64,000 nucleotides of DNA, taken from NCBI RefSeq assembly GCF_001425085.1, contig NZ_LMDN01000003.1, positions 447,685 through 511,684 of the forward strand. Reading direction: 5' to 3'. The notes beneath the pieces are model-generated. The model saw only the letters and a list, made by a program, of their open reading frames with translations, had not been told where the DNA came from and searched no databases. The position numbers and the translations under genes are program-made. Source of the DNA: Leifsonia sp. Root4. GTDB taxonomy: Bacteria > Actinomycetota > Actinomycetes > Actinomycetales > Microbacteriaceae. Positions 8,152 through 15,568 of the stretch are shown here, in pieces; position 1 is the stretch's first letter, and every line of letters starts with the position of its first letter.

Positions 8152-9600
8152 TCAGCCCACGTGCGCCATGGCGACGGCGTCACCCTGGGGGAGCAGCTCC
8201 GACTTCTCGCCACGAATGAACACGGCGGCGATGACCGATGCCAGAACCATTCCGACTGCGGCGGCAAGGAATGTCGCCGAGTAGCCGCTCGTGAAGGCCT
8301 CGAGCAGCGCCGTACCGGTCAAGCCGCTGGTCGCTCCCGCCGTTGCCGCATAGATCGCCGTGAAGATCGAGAGGCCGATCGAGCCGCCGATCTGCATCGC
8401 GGAGTTGGCGGTGGCGGATGCCGCGCCGGCATCGTGCGGGGCGACACCGCTGAGCGCGAGGTTCTGCAGCGGCACGAAGACGAAGCCCATGCCGAATCCC
8501 ATCAGCACGAGTGCGGGCAGGACCTGCACGAAGTAGTCCCCGTCGGCCGTGATCCGGCTGAGGTAGACGAGGCCGACCGCCACCAGCAGCGGGCCGCCGA
8601 TCATCATCGGGCGCGGACCGCTGAGCGGCAGCAGCTTCGTGGCGATCGGCGCCACGATCATGATGGCGACGGTCAGGGGCAAGCTCGCCAGTCCCGAAGC
8701 GAACGGTGCCATGCCCAGCACGATCTGCAGGTGGAAGGTGAGGTAGAGGGTCGCTCCGATCATGACGCTGCCGGTGACGGCCTGGATCAGGAATGCCCCG
8801 CCGCGCACCTTGTTCGCCACGATACTCAGAGGCAGTAGCGGCTGGGCGACCCGCGATTCGATCCACACGAACAGTCCGAGCAGTACGACGCCGATCGCGA
8901 GGAATCCGATCGTGTCGGCCGAGCCCCATCCGCCTTCGGCGAGACTGAAGCCGTAGACGAGCGAACCGAGGCCGAGGATGACCGTGATGGCGCCCCAGAC
9001 GTCGTAGCGGTTGTCGCCGTCCGCCTTGCTCTCGGTCAGGAACAGGATGCCGCCGATGAGACCGAGGATCACGAAGAACACGTTCACGAGCAGGCACCAG
9101 CGCCAGTCGGCGAACTCGGTGAGTGCGCCGCCGAGGAGGAGGCCGATGGCCGCGCCTGCGCCGGCGATCGTGCCGAAGACGGCGAACGCCGTGTTGCGGT
9201 CTTTGCCGTGCGTGAAGGTCATCGTGAGCAGTGCGAGGGCGGCCGGAGCCAGCATCGCGGCGAACAGACCCTGCAGACCGCGCGCGGCGATGAGTTCAGT
9301 CCCGTTCTGAGCCATACCACCGAAGACCGAGGCGGCGCCGAAGCCGACCATGCCGACGAGGTAGGTGCGCTTGCGGCCCCAGTAGTCGGCGATCCTGCCG
9401 CCGAGCAGGAGCAGTGCGCCGAACGCCAGGGCGTAGGCCGTGACGACCCACTGCCGCTCGCTGTCGGAGAGCCCGAGCTCGATCTGAGCTTGCGGCAGCG
9501 CGATGTTCACGATCGTTCCGTCGAGAACGACGACGAGCTGGGTGAGCGAGAGCACGACGAGGGCACACCAGCGATTGGGTGAGCGAAGAGGGGTGGACAT
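8152..9600 (-). CDS. MFS drug exporter, DHA2 (EmrB/QacA) family
   Basis: 482 residues with about 14 membrane segments. Family marks are LVVVLDGTIVNIALPQAQ in the first helix (motif D1), GGRIADYWGRKRTYLVG in loop 2-3, and the antiporter stretch near AAIGLLLGGALTEFADWRW. This is typical of proton-driven multidrug exporters. The ATG at 9600 is preceded by GGAGG, which lies inside a perfect hairpin. A TTG-started extension to 9693 reads through that hairpin and is unlikely. The gene stands alone and ends at a hairpin terminator. The palindromes upstream suggest specific control, but no regulator gene is adjacent. The substrate is unknown. Confidence 0.88.
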   Translation of the reverse strand: MSTPLRSPNRWCALVVLSLTQLVVVLDGTIVNIALPQAQIELGLSDSERQWVVTAYALAFGALLLLGGRIADYWGRKRTYLVGMVGFGAASVFGGMAQNGTELIAARGLQGLFAAMLAPAALALLTMTFTHGKDRNTAFAVFGTIAGAGAAIGLLLGGALTEFADWRWCLLVNVFFVILGLIGGILFLTESKADGDNRYDVWGAITVILGLGSLVYGFSLAEGGWGSADTIGFLAIGVVLLGLFVWIESRVAQPLLPLSIVANKVRGGAFLIQAVTGSVMIGATLYLTFHLQIVLGMAPFASGLASLPLTVAIMIVAPIATKLLPLSGPRPMMIGGPLLVAVGLVYLSRITADGDYFVQVLPALVLMGFGMGFVFVPLQNLALSGVAPHDAGAASATANSAMQIGGSIGLSIFTAIYAATAGATSGLTGTALLEAFTSGYSATFLAAAVGMVLASVIAAVFIRGEKSELLPQGDAVAMAHVG

Positions 9601-9603
9601 GGA

Positions 9604-9639
9604 GAAACCTCCGGTTATCAAAAGGATGCCGGAGGTTTC
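9604..9639 (-). promoter_or_regulatory. Leader hairpin that includes the exporter's ribosome binding site
   Basis: On the minus strand GAAACCTCCGG, a 14-nt loop and CCGGAGGTTTC form a perfect 11-bp stem that ends 3 nt before the exporter ATG. The GGAGG Shine-Dalgarno is in the 3' arm, so folding would hide it. It could equally be a DNA operator. Confidence 0.6.
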
Positions 9640-9692
9640 AAGCCTCGGACCGAACGCGCGATGTGCGCTCGACCACAGTGGCCACGTAGCCA

Positions 9693-9707
9693 ATCAGGTG
9701 ACCAGAT
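9693..9707. promoter_or_regulatory. Near-palindrome upstream of the exporter gene, possible operator
   Basis: ATCaGGTgACCaGAT has the symmetric skeleton ATC-GGT-ACC-GAT. On the minus strand it directly follows GATAAT, a plausible -10. A repressor bound here would block transcription start. No -35 could be fixed. Confidence 0.4.
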
Positions 9708-9773
9708 TATCAGACCGCTCGGAGGCCTGCGGCAGCGACTGCAGGCGATCGACACGTGTTGCAGACTGGGGGA

Positions 9774-9983
9774 GTGAGTGACGAATGGGTGGATGACGAC
9801 AGGGTGGATGACGCCAGGGTCGATGACGACAGCGTGGATGAATACAGCGCTCTCTTCGATGGCCCGCCCTGCCCTGCCTGCGGCGTGGAGATGCATCCGG
9901 ATGGCGTCGACACGGTCGAGGGTCTCGAATCCTGCCATCGCTGTCCGCGCTGCAAGATGGTGCTCGTCATCCCAGGCTACTGA
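9774..9983 (+). CDS. Zinc-ribbon microprotein with acidic VDD repeat
   Basis: 69 residues. Residues 6-25 are four tandem five-residue units (VDDDR, VDDAR, VDDDS, VDEYS) coded by 15-nt repeats. The second half has CPAC and CHRCPRC, a likely four-cysteine zinc ribbon. GTG 9774 is chosen because a -10-like CAGACT ends exactly 6 nt upstream, as for other leaderless starts in this window; GTG 9756 has no support. It stands alone between the exporter and the acetyltransferase. No family name is known to me. Small zinc ribbons often bind nucleic acid or protein, but no function is shown. Confidence 0.6.
   Translation: MSDEWVDDDRVDDARVDDDSVDEYSALFDGPPCPACGVEMHPDGVDTVEGLESCHRCPRCKMVLVIPGY
9789..9848 (+). 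repeat. Four tandem 15-nt repeats coding VDDxx
   Basis: Units start at 9789, 9804, 9819 and 9834. The first three differ by one or two bases; the fourth is more diverged. All stay in frame inside the microprotein gene. Confidence 0.8.
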
Positions 9984-10029
9984 GCCGCGGAAGCGTCATT
10001 GGCTCGAGGGTGAGGAAAGTACCGCGAAG

Positions 10030-10035
10030 TAGAGT
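10030..10035 (+). promoter_or_regulatory. -10 element of a probable leaderless promoter
   Basis: TAGAGT ends 6 nt before ATG 10042, and no Shine-Dalgarno is present. This spacing puts the transcription start at the start codon. No clear -35. Confidence 0.5.
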
Positions 10036-10041
10036 TGCCCC

Positions 10042-10650
10042 ATGGCTCGGATCTCCCCAGTAACCCTCCGCGGACACTACGTCACCCTCGAACCACTGAG
10101 CGAGGATCACCACGACGGACTCGTCGAGGCGGCATCCGATGGCGAGCTGTGGAACCTCTGGTACACCTCGGTGCCGCGACCCGAGCACATGCGGGATGAG
10201 ATCCGGCGACGGCTGGCCATGCAGGAGGACGGCTCGATGGTGCCGTTCACCACTCGTCTGAACGACCCCGTCTCCGGTGAGCCAGGCACGATCATCGGCA
10301 TGACCACCTACTGCGACATCAACGCCGAGCTGCCACGCCTGGAGATCGGCTACACCTGGAACGCAGCGAGTGCGCAGGGAACGGGAACGAATCCGGACAG
10401 CAAGAGGCTCCTCCTCGGCCACGCATTCGAGACCCTCAACTGCGTTGCCGTCGAGTTCAGCACGCACTGGATGAACATGCAGTCCCGCGAGGCGATCGCT
10501 CGCCTGGGGGCGAAGCAGGATGGAGTGCTGCGGGCGACGAGCCGCATGGCCGACGGCTCACTCCGCGACACCGTGATCTTCTCGATCATTGCCTCGGAGT
10601 GGCCGCAGGTTCGAAGCGGGCTGGATCTGCGACTCGCGAAGAAGCGCTGA
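10042..10650 (+). CDS. GNAT-family N-acetyltransferase (RimJ/RimL type)
   Basis: 202 residues. The opening ISPVTLRGHYVTLEPLSEDHHDGL, the central GTIIGMTTYCDI and LEIGYTWNAASAQGTGTN, and the closing MQSREAIARLGAKQDG match the RimJ/RimL-like acetyltransferase fold. These enzymes use acetyl-CoA to modify N-terminal amines or small molecules. The usual Q/RxxGxG/A acetyl-CoA loop reads AQGTGTN, which is acceptable. The gene stands alone and appears leaderless. Substrate unknown; many members of this family have no known target. Confidence 0.85.
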   Translation: MARISPVTLRGHYVTLEPLSEDHHDGLVEAASDGELWNLWYTSVPRPEHMRDEIRRRLAMQEDGSMVPFTTRLNDPVSGEPGTIIGMTTYCDINAELPRLEIGYTWNAASAQGTGTNPDSKRLLLGHAFETLNCVAVEFSTHWMNMQSREAIARLGAKQDGVLRATSRMADGSLRDTVIFSIIASEWPQVRSGLDLRLAKKR

Positions 10651-10695
10651 TCCGGGGGCCGGTCGCGCCACCGCATTTGTGGGTCGAACGGCCAC

Positions 10696-10701
10696 TAGAA
10701 T
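10696..10701 (+). promoter_or_regulatory. Candidate -10 of the membrane-anchored coiled-coil gene
   Basis: TAGAAT lies 33 bp before GTG 10735. The -35 region is poorly conserved. Confidence 0.4.
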
Positions 10702-10734
10702 GGGCTGACGCAGCTGCCAACGGAGAGAGCGCGA

Positions 10735-11847
10735 GTGCCCATGCCGCAAGACGATGCTTCGCGACCCGGTGAATCTGGCCCCGAGGTACCCCAACGATCG
10801 CGCAGACGACGGCTCGTCGTCATCGCCGGCATCGTGGCCGCACTCGTCGTCGCAGGAGGCGGCATCGCTGTGGCTGCAGCCAGCAGCCACGCGGAGCACG
10901 AGCAGGCTGTCGAGGATGCTCAAGCCGCGCTGGACGCCAACGGTGTGGCAGAAGAAGACAACGCCGACGCCCGCGCCGGCCTCGTGGGGGCTGTCGAACG
11001 CTCGATCGAGCGGGATGCCGTGCTGGGGTCGATTGCAGCATCGACCGTGCTCGCCCCCGAGATCGTGGCACCAGTGCGGGAAGCACTGACCGCGCTCAAC
11101 GACTTCACCTCGCGGATCGCTGGGCCGGGTGAGAGCGTGGTGTTGCTCTCGGCGGCCCCGGTGGGCACCATCGAGGTCCGAGTGGATGCCGATACCGACC
11201 GGGCAGCGATCGACGAGGAGACGGCCAGGACCGAGCTCGCAACCGCGGCGATCCAAGACGATACGGCGAGAATCCTCGCCGACACCGCTGAGCTCGCCGA
11301 CCTCGCGCGGGCGGTTGACGTCGCACTCGCAGGCATCGCCGAGCGCTCCGCCGAGGACTCCGCGTCAACGCTGACCGCGCACCCGAGTGCTGCGCAACCC
11401 GAGCGCGATGCGTTGACGGCGGCCATTGATGCGCTGAGCAAAGCTGGTGCGCCTCTCGATCAGACGGTGGCGGCGTACCTGACCACGCTGCAGGCTGTGA
11501 AGGATTCGCACGCGGCAGTCGAGGCGCAGAAAGCGCAAGCCGCGGCCGATGCCGCCGCCGAGGCGGCCCGGGACGCAGCCGAGTCCCATGCTGGCGGGGG
11601 CGATTCCGGCAGCAACGGGGTTGGCGGCACCCCGATTCAGTGGGGGCCCACCGGGCTTCGCAGCTACCAGCCGCCGCCGTTCGATCCGAGCGTCGTCAGA
11701 GACGGTAACTTCTGGGACGGCTGCCGTGGCCTGCCAGCCAGCGGTTTCACCGAGAACGGCGTTGAGCTGCCGGTCTTCGAGTGGCCGTGGACCTACTGGG
11801 TCGAGGGCGGGACCGTCTACTACGTGCGGTGCATCGAACCGCTCTAA
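10735..11847 (+). CDS. Membrane-anchored hypothetical protein with long alanine-rich helix
   Basis: 370 residues, family not recognised. A basic cytoplasmic start (PQRSRRRR) leads into one membrane segment (about 25-45, LVVIAGIVAALVVAGGGIAV). Then come about 240 residues of Ala/Glu/Asp-rich helix, likely a coiled coil outside the cell. A glycine-rich hinge (GGGDSGSNGVGG) precedes a 70-residue C-terminal domain with NFWDGCRGLPASGF and YYVRCIEPL, whose two cysteines may form a disulphide. The GTG start has GGAGAG about 8 nt upstream; ATG 10741 is an alternative. It resembles cell-envelope anchored proteins of unknown role. Confidence 0.75.
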   Translation: MPMPQDDASRPGESGPEVPQRSRRRRLVVIAGIVAALVVAGGGIAVAAASSHAEHEQAVEDAQAALDANGVAEEDNADARAGLVGAVERSIERDAVLGSIAASTVLAPEIVAPVREALTALNDFTSRIAGPGESVVLLSAAPVGTIEVRVDADTDRAAIDEETARTELATAAIQDDTARILADTAELADLARAVDVALAGIAERSAEDSASTLTAHPSAAQPERDALTAAIDALSKAGAPLDQTVAAYLTTLQAVKDSHAAVEAQKAQAAADAAAEAARDAAESHAGGGDSGSNGVGGTPIQWGPTGLRSYQPPPFDPSVVRDGNFWDGCRGLPASGFTENGVELPVFEWPWTYWVEGGTVYYVRCIEPL

Positions 11848-12863
11848 GGTCGCGAGGCCCCATCATTGATCCGCAGAACCACGTTGCCGCGCTTGCGCCC
11901 GGTGTCGACGTAGCGGTGCGCCGCGACGACGTCGGCGAGGTCAAAGCTGCAGTCGATGACGGCGCGGAAGCGGCCAGAATCCGCGAGACTGACGAGGTAC
12001 GCGAGGTCCTCGGCGCTGGGCTTGCCGACGTTGTAGGTCACGAGCTTTTGCGACGTCCGGCTCTGGCGTCGGCTCCGCAGCATCCCTCTGAGGTCCGCGA
12101 TCACGAGCAGGAGTGCACCGCCGGGTCTGATGGCGCCGCCGACCTTCTCGAACGGGGCGTTGCCGACACACTCGACGATCACGTCGTAGCTGTCGGCTGA
12201 TGCCGTGAAGTCCTGCTTCGTGTAGTCGATCACGCGGTCGGCGCCGAGTGACGTGACCAGTTCTGCGTTCCCCCCGCTGGTCACGGCGGTGACGTCGGCG
12301 CCCAGCTCTTTCGCGAGCTGGATGGCGGCGGTTCCGACGGCGCCGGATGCGCCGTTGACGAGCACCGTGGTGCCCCGCCCGATGGTGACGTTCCTGAAGA
12401 AGCCGAGGGCGGTGACGCCGCCGAACACCAGTGTGACCGCCTCCTCGAAGCTCATTGTCTCTGGGGCGCGCGTGATCGCGCCGTCCTGGTGGATGCAGAC
12501 GTACTCGGCGTGCCCGCCGAAGGCGCCGCCCGTCATGGCGATGACCCTGTCGCCCGGAGCGAAGGCGGTGACGCCGGCGCCGACGGCCTCGACGACGCCC
12601 GCGGCATCCATGCCGAGGATGCGGCGGCTCGGCCGGAACACGCCGAGCCCGAACGCGGCGAGCATGCCGAGGCCGGCCGGGATGTCGCGGCTGCGGGCTC
12701 GGTGGTCGGCGACGCCGACGGTACTGGCGTGAACCCGGATGAGCACGTCGCCTGGTCCCGGGGTGGGGATCGGGAGGTGCTCGAGACGGATGACGTCCGG
12801 TGCGCCGAAGTGGCGGTACACGGCGGCGGTCATGGTGGGGCGGGTGCCGGTTGTGGTTGTCAT
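11844..12863 (-). CDS. NAD(P)-dependent alcohol dehydrogenase / quinone oxidoreductase (MDR family)
   Basis: About 339 residues. A GroES-like N-terminal domain (VLIRVHASTVGVADHRARSR, GMDAAGVVEAVGAGVTAFAPGDRV) is followed by a Rossmann fold with VLVNGASGAVGTAAIQLAKELGADVTAV at about residues 160-187. The catalytic-zinc Cys/His set of classic alcohol dehydrogenases is absent, so this is the zinc-less quinone-oxidoreductase branch. The start at 12863 has a -10-like GAACAT 6 nt upstream; ATG 12833 is possible. It ends 3 bp inside the stop of the convergent coiled-coil gene and diverges from the DUF2306 gene. The substrate (an enone or quinone) is unknown. Confidence 0.88.
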   Translation of the reverse strand: MTTTTGTRPTMTAAVYRHFGAPDVIRLEHLPIPTPGPGDVLIRVHASTVGVADHRARSRDIPAGLGMLAAFGLGVFRPSRRILGMDAAGVVEAVGAGVTAFAPGDRVIAMTGGAFGGHAEYVCIHQDGAITRAPETMSFEEAVTLVFGGVTALGFFRNVTIGRGTTVLVNGASGAVGTAAIQLAKELGADVTAVTSGGNAELVTSLGADRVIDYTKQDFTASADSYDVIVECVGNAPFEKVGGAIRPGGALLLVIADLRGMLRSRRQSRTSQKLVTYNVGKPSAEDLAYLVSLADSGRFRAVIDCSFDLADVVAAHRYVDTGRKRGNVVLRINDGASRP

Positions 12864-12998
12864 GCTTCGATGTTCGTCGCGGCACGAGCCCCGGGCATCG
12901 GCGGAATGGCTTGAATCGGCTCGGCCGAAAGTACGGTCTCCCGTCGTCCGCTCCGCCGATGCCGTGCAGCGCGGTTCGGGCGAGCATCGAATCATGAC
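12859..12998. promoter_or_regulatory. Divergent promoter region with inverted 17-nt start-site repeats
   Basis: GARCATCGAAKCATGAC occurs in both orientations: minus strand 12875-12859 at the dehydrogenase start and plus strand 12982-12998 at the DUF2306 start (15 of 17 identical). Each copy holds a -10-like GARCAT, a 6-nt gap and the ATG. The rest of the 130-bp gap shows nothing further. Confidence 0.45.
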
Positions 12999-13701
12999 CT
13001 CAGCCACCGCCATCACCCACTCCAGTACCGGCCGACCGCGGCGTCCACGCGGCGGATGGCTCGTGCCCGCCGGGCTGATCCTGCTCAGCCTGATCCCGGT
13101 GATCGGCGGCGCCTTCCGCCTCACCGAGTTGAGCGGCGGAGCGGCCATCACGCCGGACAATGCGCGGTTCTTCGCCGCGCCTGTCCCGATCATCGCCCAC
13201 ATCGTCGGCGCCACCCTCTACTGCCTGCTCGGCGCCTTCCAGTTCGTGCCCGCGCTGCGGGGGAGGCGAAGCTGGCATCGCATCGCCGGGCTCGTCCTGA
13301 TCCCCACCGGGCTGATCGCGGCCCTCTCCGGGCTGTGGATGGCGGTCTTCGTCGCCCCCGCCCCGGGCGCCGGTGGCGCTCTCCTCGTTGTGCTCCGACT
13401 CGCCTTCGGTTGGGCCATGGTGGCGTGCATCCTGCTCGGAATCGTCGCGATCCGTCGGCGGGACTTCAGCGGGCACGGCGCCTGGATGACGCGCGCCTAC
13501 GCACTGGGCGTCGCCGCCGGAACCCAGGCGATCGTGTTCGCGATCTGGGTCATCGGCGGCGGCCCCACCGACGAGCTGACCACGTCCGTGATGATGGGAA
13601 CGGCGTGGGTGATCAACGTGGCGGTGGCCGAACTCGTCATCCATCGGCGTTCTCGGCGCACGGGCGCGGCTCGCTCCTCGGGCCGCCTCACCGTGGCGTG
13701 A
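12994..13701 (+). CDS. DUF2306-family membrane protein
   Basis: 235 residues with about 7 membrane helices. HIVGATLYCLLGAFQFVP, RRSWHRIAGLVLIPTGLIAALSGLW and FSGHGAWMTRAYALG match the DUF2306 pattern, including conserved histidines that might bind haem or a metal. The ATG is set by the diverging arrangement with the dehydrogenase and by the hydrophobic first helix at residue 22; upstream frame extension has no support. Its stop overlaps an in-frame ATG of the sensor kinase (TGATG), so the three genes to 15517 may form one unit. Function unknown in this family. Confidence 0.8.
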   Translation: MTSATAITHSSTGRPRRPRGGWLVPAGLILLSLIPVIGGAFRLTELSGGAAITPDNARFFAAPVPIIAHIVGATLYCLLGAFQFVPALRGRRSWHRIAGLVLIPTGLIAALSGLWMAVFVAPAPGAGGALLVVLRLAFGWAMVACILLGIVAIRRRDFSGHGAWMTRAYALGVAAGTQAIVFAIWVIGGGPTDELTTSVMMGTAWVINVAVAELVIHRRSRRTGAARSSGRLTVA

Positions 13702-13709
13702 TGGCCTCG

Positions 13710-13715
13710 TATCAT
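13710..13715 (+). promoter_or_regulatory. -10 element of a possible leaderless kinase promoter
   Basis: TATCAT ends 6 nt before GTG 13722, inside the alternative N-terminal coding stretch. Confidence 0.45.
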
Positions 13716-13721
13716 GAAGGG

Positions 13722-14849
13722 GTGATCGGACTCCTGCGCTCCGCGTGGAACATGCCGAGTGCCGTCCCCCCGCCACCACGCCGGGTGTGGCGGGACTGGG
13801 TGCTCGTGGCGCTCGTCGCCGCCTCCGCGGTCATGGAGGGTCTGATCAGGGCCGCCGAGCTATCGCTGCCGTTTCTCTCGGTCGCGATCCTGCTTGCGGT
13901 CACGCCGGCCTTCCTCTGGCGTCGCACCAAGCCCCTCCTCATGCTCGTCATCGTCTTCATCGCGATGGCACCCCTCGAGGCGTTCGTTCCCGATTCGATC
14001 CTCTACACGGGTCTGTTCGTCATCGTGCTGCCCTACGCGCTCTTCCGCTGGGCATCGGGGCGCGAACTCGTGATCGGGTCGTGCGTCATCCTCGGCAGCC
14101 TCGCTCTGAGCTTCGTCCGCGGCGGCGGCCTCGACGACCTGATCGGCGGTTTCGCGCTCCTGCTCTCAGTCGCGCTCCTCGGAATGGCGTTCCGTTACCG
14201 GGCGAGCTCCCGGCGGCGCCAGCTCGAGCGCATCAAGGTGCTGGAGCGGGAGGGCCTGGCCCGCGACCTGCACGACACCGTCGCCCACCACGTCTCGGCC
14301 ATCGCGATCCGCGCCCAGGCTGGGCTCGCCGTGGCGGCGCACGATCCGGATGCCGCGACGGCCGCACTCGAGGTGATCGAGGCCGAGGCGGCGAAGACTC
14401 TGAGCGAGATGCGGTCGATGGTGCGGGTGCTGCGCCAGGGGGAGTCGGCCGAGCTCGCGCCCAGCCCGCGGCTGGCCGACATCGAGCAGCTCGCCGGCAT
14501 CCGCCCGGGGGGCGCGACCGTCGCAGTGCGGGTCGGCGGCGACGCCGAGAGCGTGCCGCCGACGGTGGCCGCCGCCGTCTACCGCCTGGTGCAGGAGTCC
14601 GTGACCAACGCCCTCCGGCACGCGCGCAAGGTCACCCGGATCGACGTGACCGTGCAGGCGGATGCCGGCGGTGTGCAGATCGCGGTGGCCAACGACGGCG
14701 AGGTCGCAGCGTCGCCGACGCCTGGCTACGGCATCACCGGCATGATTGAGCGCGCTGCCCTGCTCGGCGGCACCTGTCAGGCCGGTCCCGTGCCGGGCGG
14801 CGGGTGGAGTGTCACCGCGGTGCTCCCTCGTGTTGGATGGACCTCATGA
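13722..14849 (+). CDS. Two-component sensor histidine kinase (NarL/DesK-type, HisKA_3)
   Basis: About 375 residues. Some four to six N-terminal membrane helices form an input domain of unknown ligand. Next come a linker helix (RRRQLERIKVLEREGLA) and the H-box ARDLHDTVAHHVSAIAI with the phosphorylated His at 14271. The ATPase part has N-box LVQESVTNALRHAR and G-box PGYGITGMIERAALLGG. GTG 13722 is preferred for its -10 at leaderless distance, but ATG 13701, overlapping the DUF2306 stop, is equally possible and adds 7 residues. Its stop overlaps the regulator start by ATGA, so the pair is co-translated. Confidence 0.88.
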   Translation: MIGLLRSAWNMPSAVPPPPRRVWRDWVLVALVAASAVMEGLIRAAELSLPFLSVAILLAVTPAFLWRRTKPLLMLVIVFIAMAPLEAFVPDSILYTGLFVIVLPYALFRWASGRELVIGSCVILGSLALSFVRGGGLDDLIGGFALLLSVALLGMAFRYRASSRRRQLERIKVLEREGLARDLHDTVAHHVSAIAIRAQAGLAVAAHDPDAATAALEVIEAEAAKTLSEMRSMVRVLRQGESAELAPSPRLADIEQLAGIRPGGATVAVRVGGDAESVPPTVAAAVYRLVQESVTNALRHARKVTRIDVTVQADAGGVQIAVANDGEVAASPTPGYGITGMIERAALLGGTCQAGPVPGGGWSVTAVLPRVGWTS

Positions 14850-15517
14850 CAATCCGTGTGCTCATCGCCGACGACCAGGAGCTCGTGCGCACGGGGCTCA
14901 GCATGATCCTCGGTGCCCAGCCCGATATCGAGGTGGTCGGCCAGGCCTCGGACGGCAACGAGGCGGTGGCGCTCGCTCAGAGCCTCCGCCCCGATGTCTG
15001 CCTCTTCGACATCCGGATGCCGGGGCTTGATGGCATCGAGGCCACAAAGGCCATCGCCGGGCCAGGCGTGGAGAACCCGATGGCTGTCGTGATCATCACC
15101 ACCTTCGACCTCGACGAGTACGTCTACGCGGCGCTCCGGGCCGGCGCGCGCGGATTCCTGCTCAAGGATGCCGGTTCGGCGCTGCTCGGCCAGGCGGTGC
15201 GCGCGGCCGCCGACGGTGATGCGCTGATCGCCCCCAATGTGACCGTGCGACTACTCGAGGCGTTCGCCGGTGCGGCGCCGGCGGAGCAGTCGGCGCCACC
15301 CGCCCAGCCGATCGAGCCGCTCACCCACCGTGAGGAGGAGGTGCTCGCCAAGGTGGCGGTCGGGCTCAGCAACGGCGAGATCGCGAGCGAGCTGTTCATC
15401 ACCCTCAGCACCGTGAAGACCCACCTCGCAAGCCTGATGAGCAAGATCGGCGCGCGAAATCGGGTGGAACTCGCCATCTGGGCGCACCAGACCCGGCCGA
15501 TCTCGGATCGACCGTGA
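14846..15517 (+). CDS. LuxR/NarL-family response regulator
   Basis: 223 residues. The receiver domain starts TIRVLIADDQELVRTGL with acidic DD pocket, D55 as phospho-acceptor in CLFDIRMPGLDG, and the conserved lysine in GFLLKDAG. After an Ala/Pro linker, the LuxR-type HTH (about 150-215) reads LTHREEEVLAKVAVGLSNGE and TLSTVKTHLASLM. It is the partner of the upstream kinase. Targets are unknown; the neighbouring DUF2306 gene is a natural candidate. Confidence 0.92.
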   Translation: MTIRVLIADDQELVRTGLSMILGAQPDIEVVGQASDGNEAVALAQSLRPDVCLFDIRMPGLDGIEATKAIAGPGVENPMAVVIITTFDLDEYVYAALRAGARGFLLKDAGSALLGQAVRAAADGDALIAPNVTVRLLEAFAGAAPAEQSAPPAQPIEPLTHREEEVLAKVAVGLSNGEIASELFITLSTVKTHLASLMSKIGARNRVELAIWAHQTRPISDRP

Positions 15518-15528
15518 CATCACCACCA

Positions 15529-15568
15529 CGCGGCGGCGAATCCCGCTAGGCGATCGGCTGCCGCCGCG
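15529..15568. terminator. Candidate bidirectional terminator between regulator and PfkB kinase
   Basis: CGCGGCGGC and GCCGCCGCG can pair over a 22-nt loop that includes the PfkB stop codon. The long loop makes it uncertain. Confidence 0.3.

Noticed and set aside
9601-9693. N-terminal extension of the exporter from TTG 9693
   Set aside because: It would translate through the hairpin into residues with no likeness to the family; ATG 9600 has the proper ribosome site.
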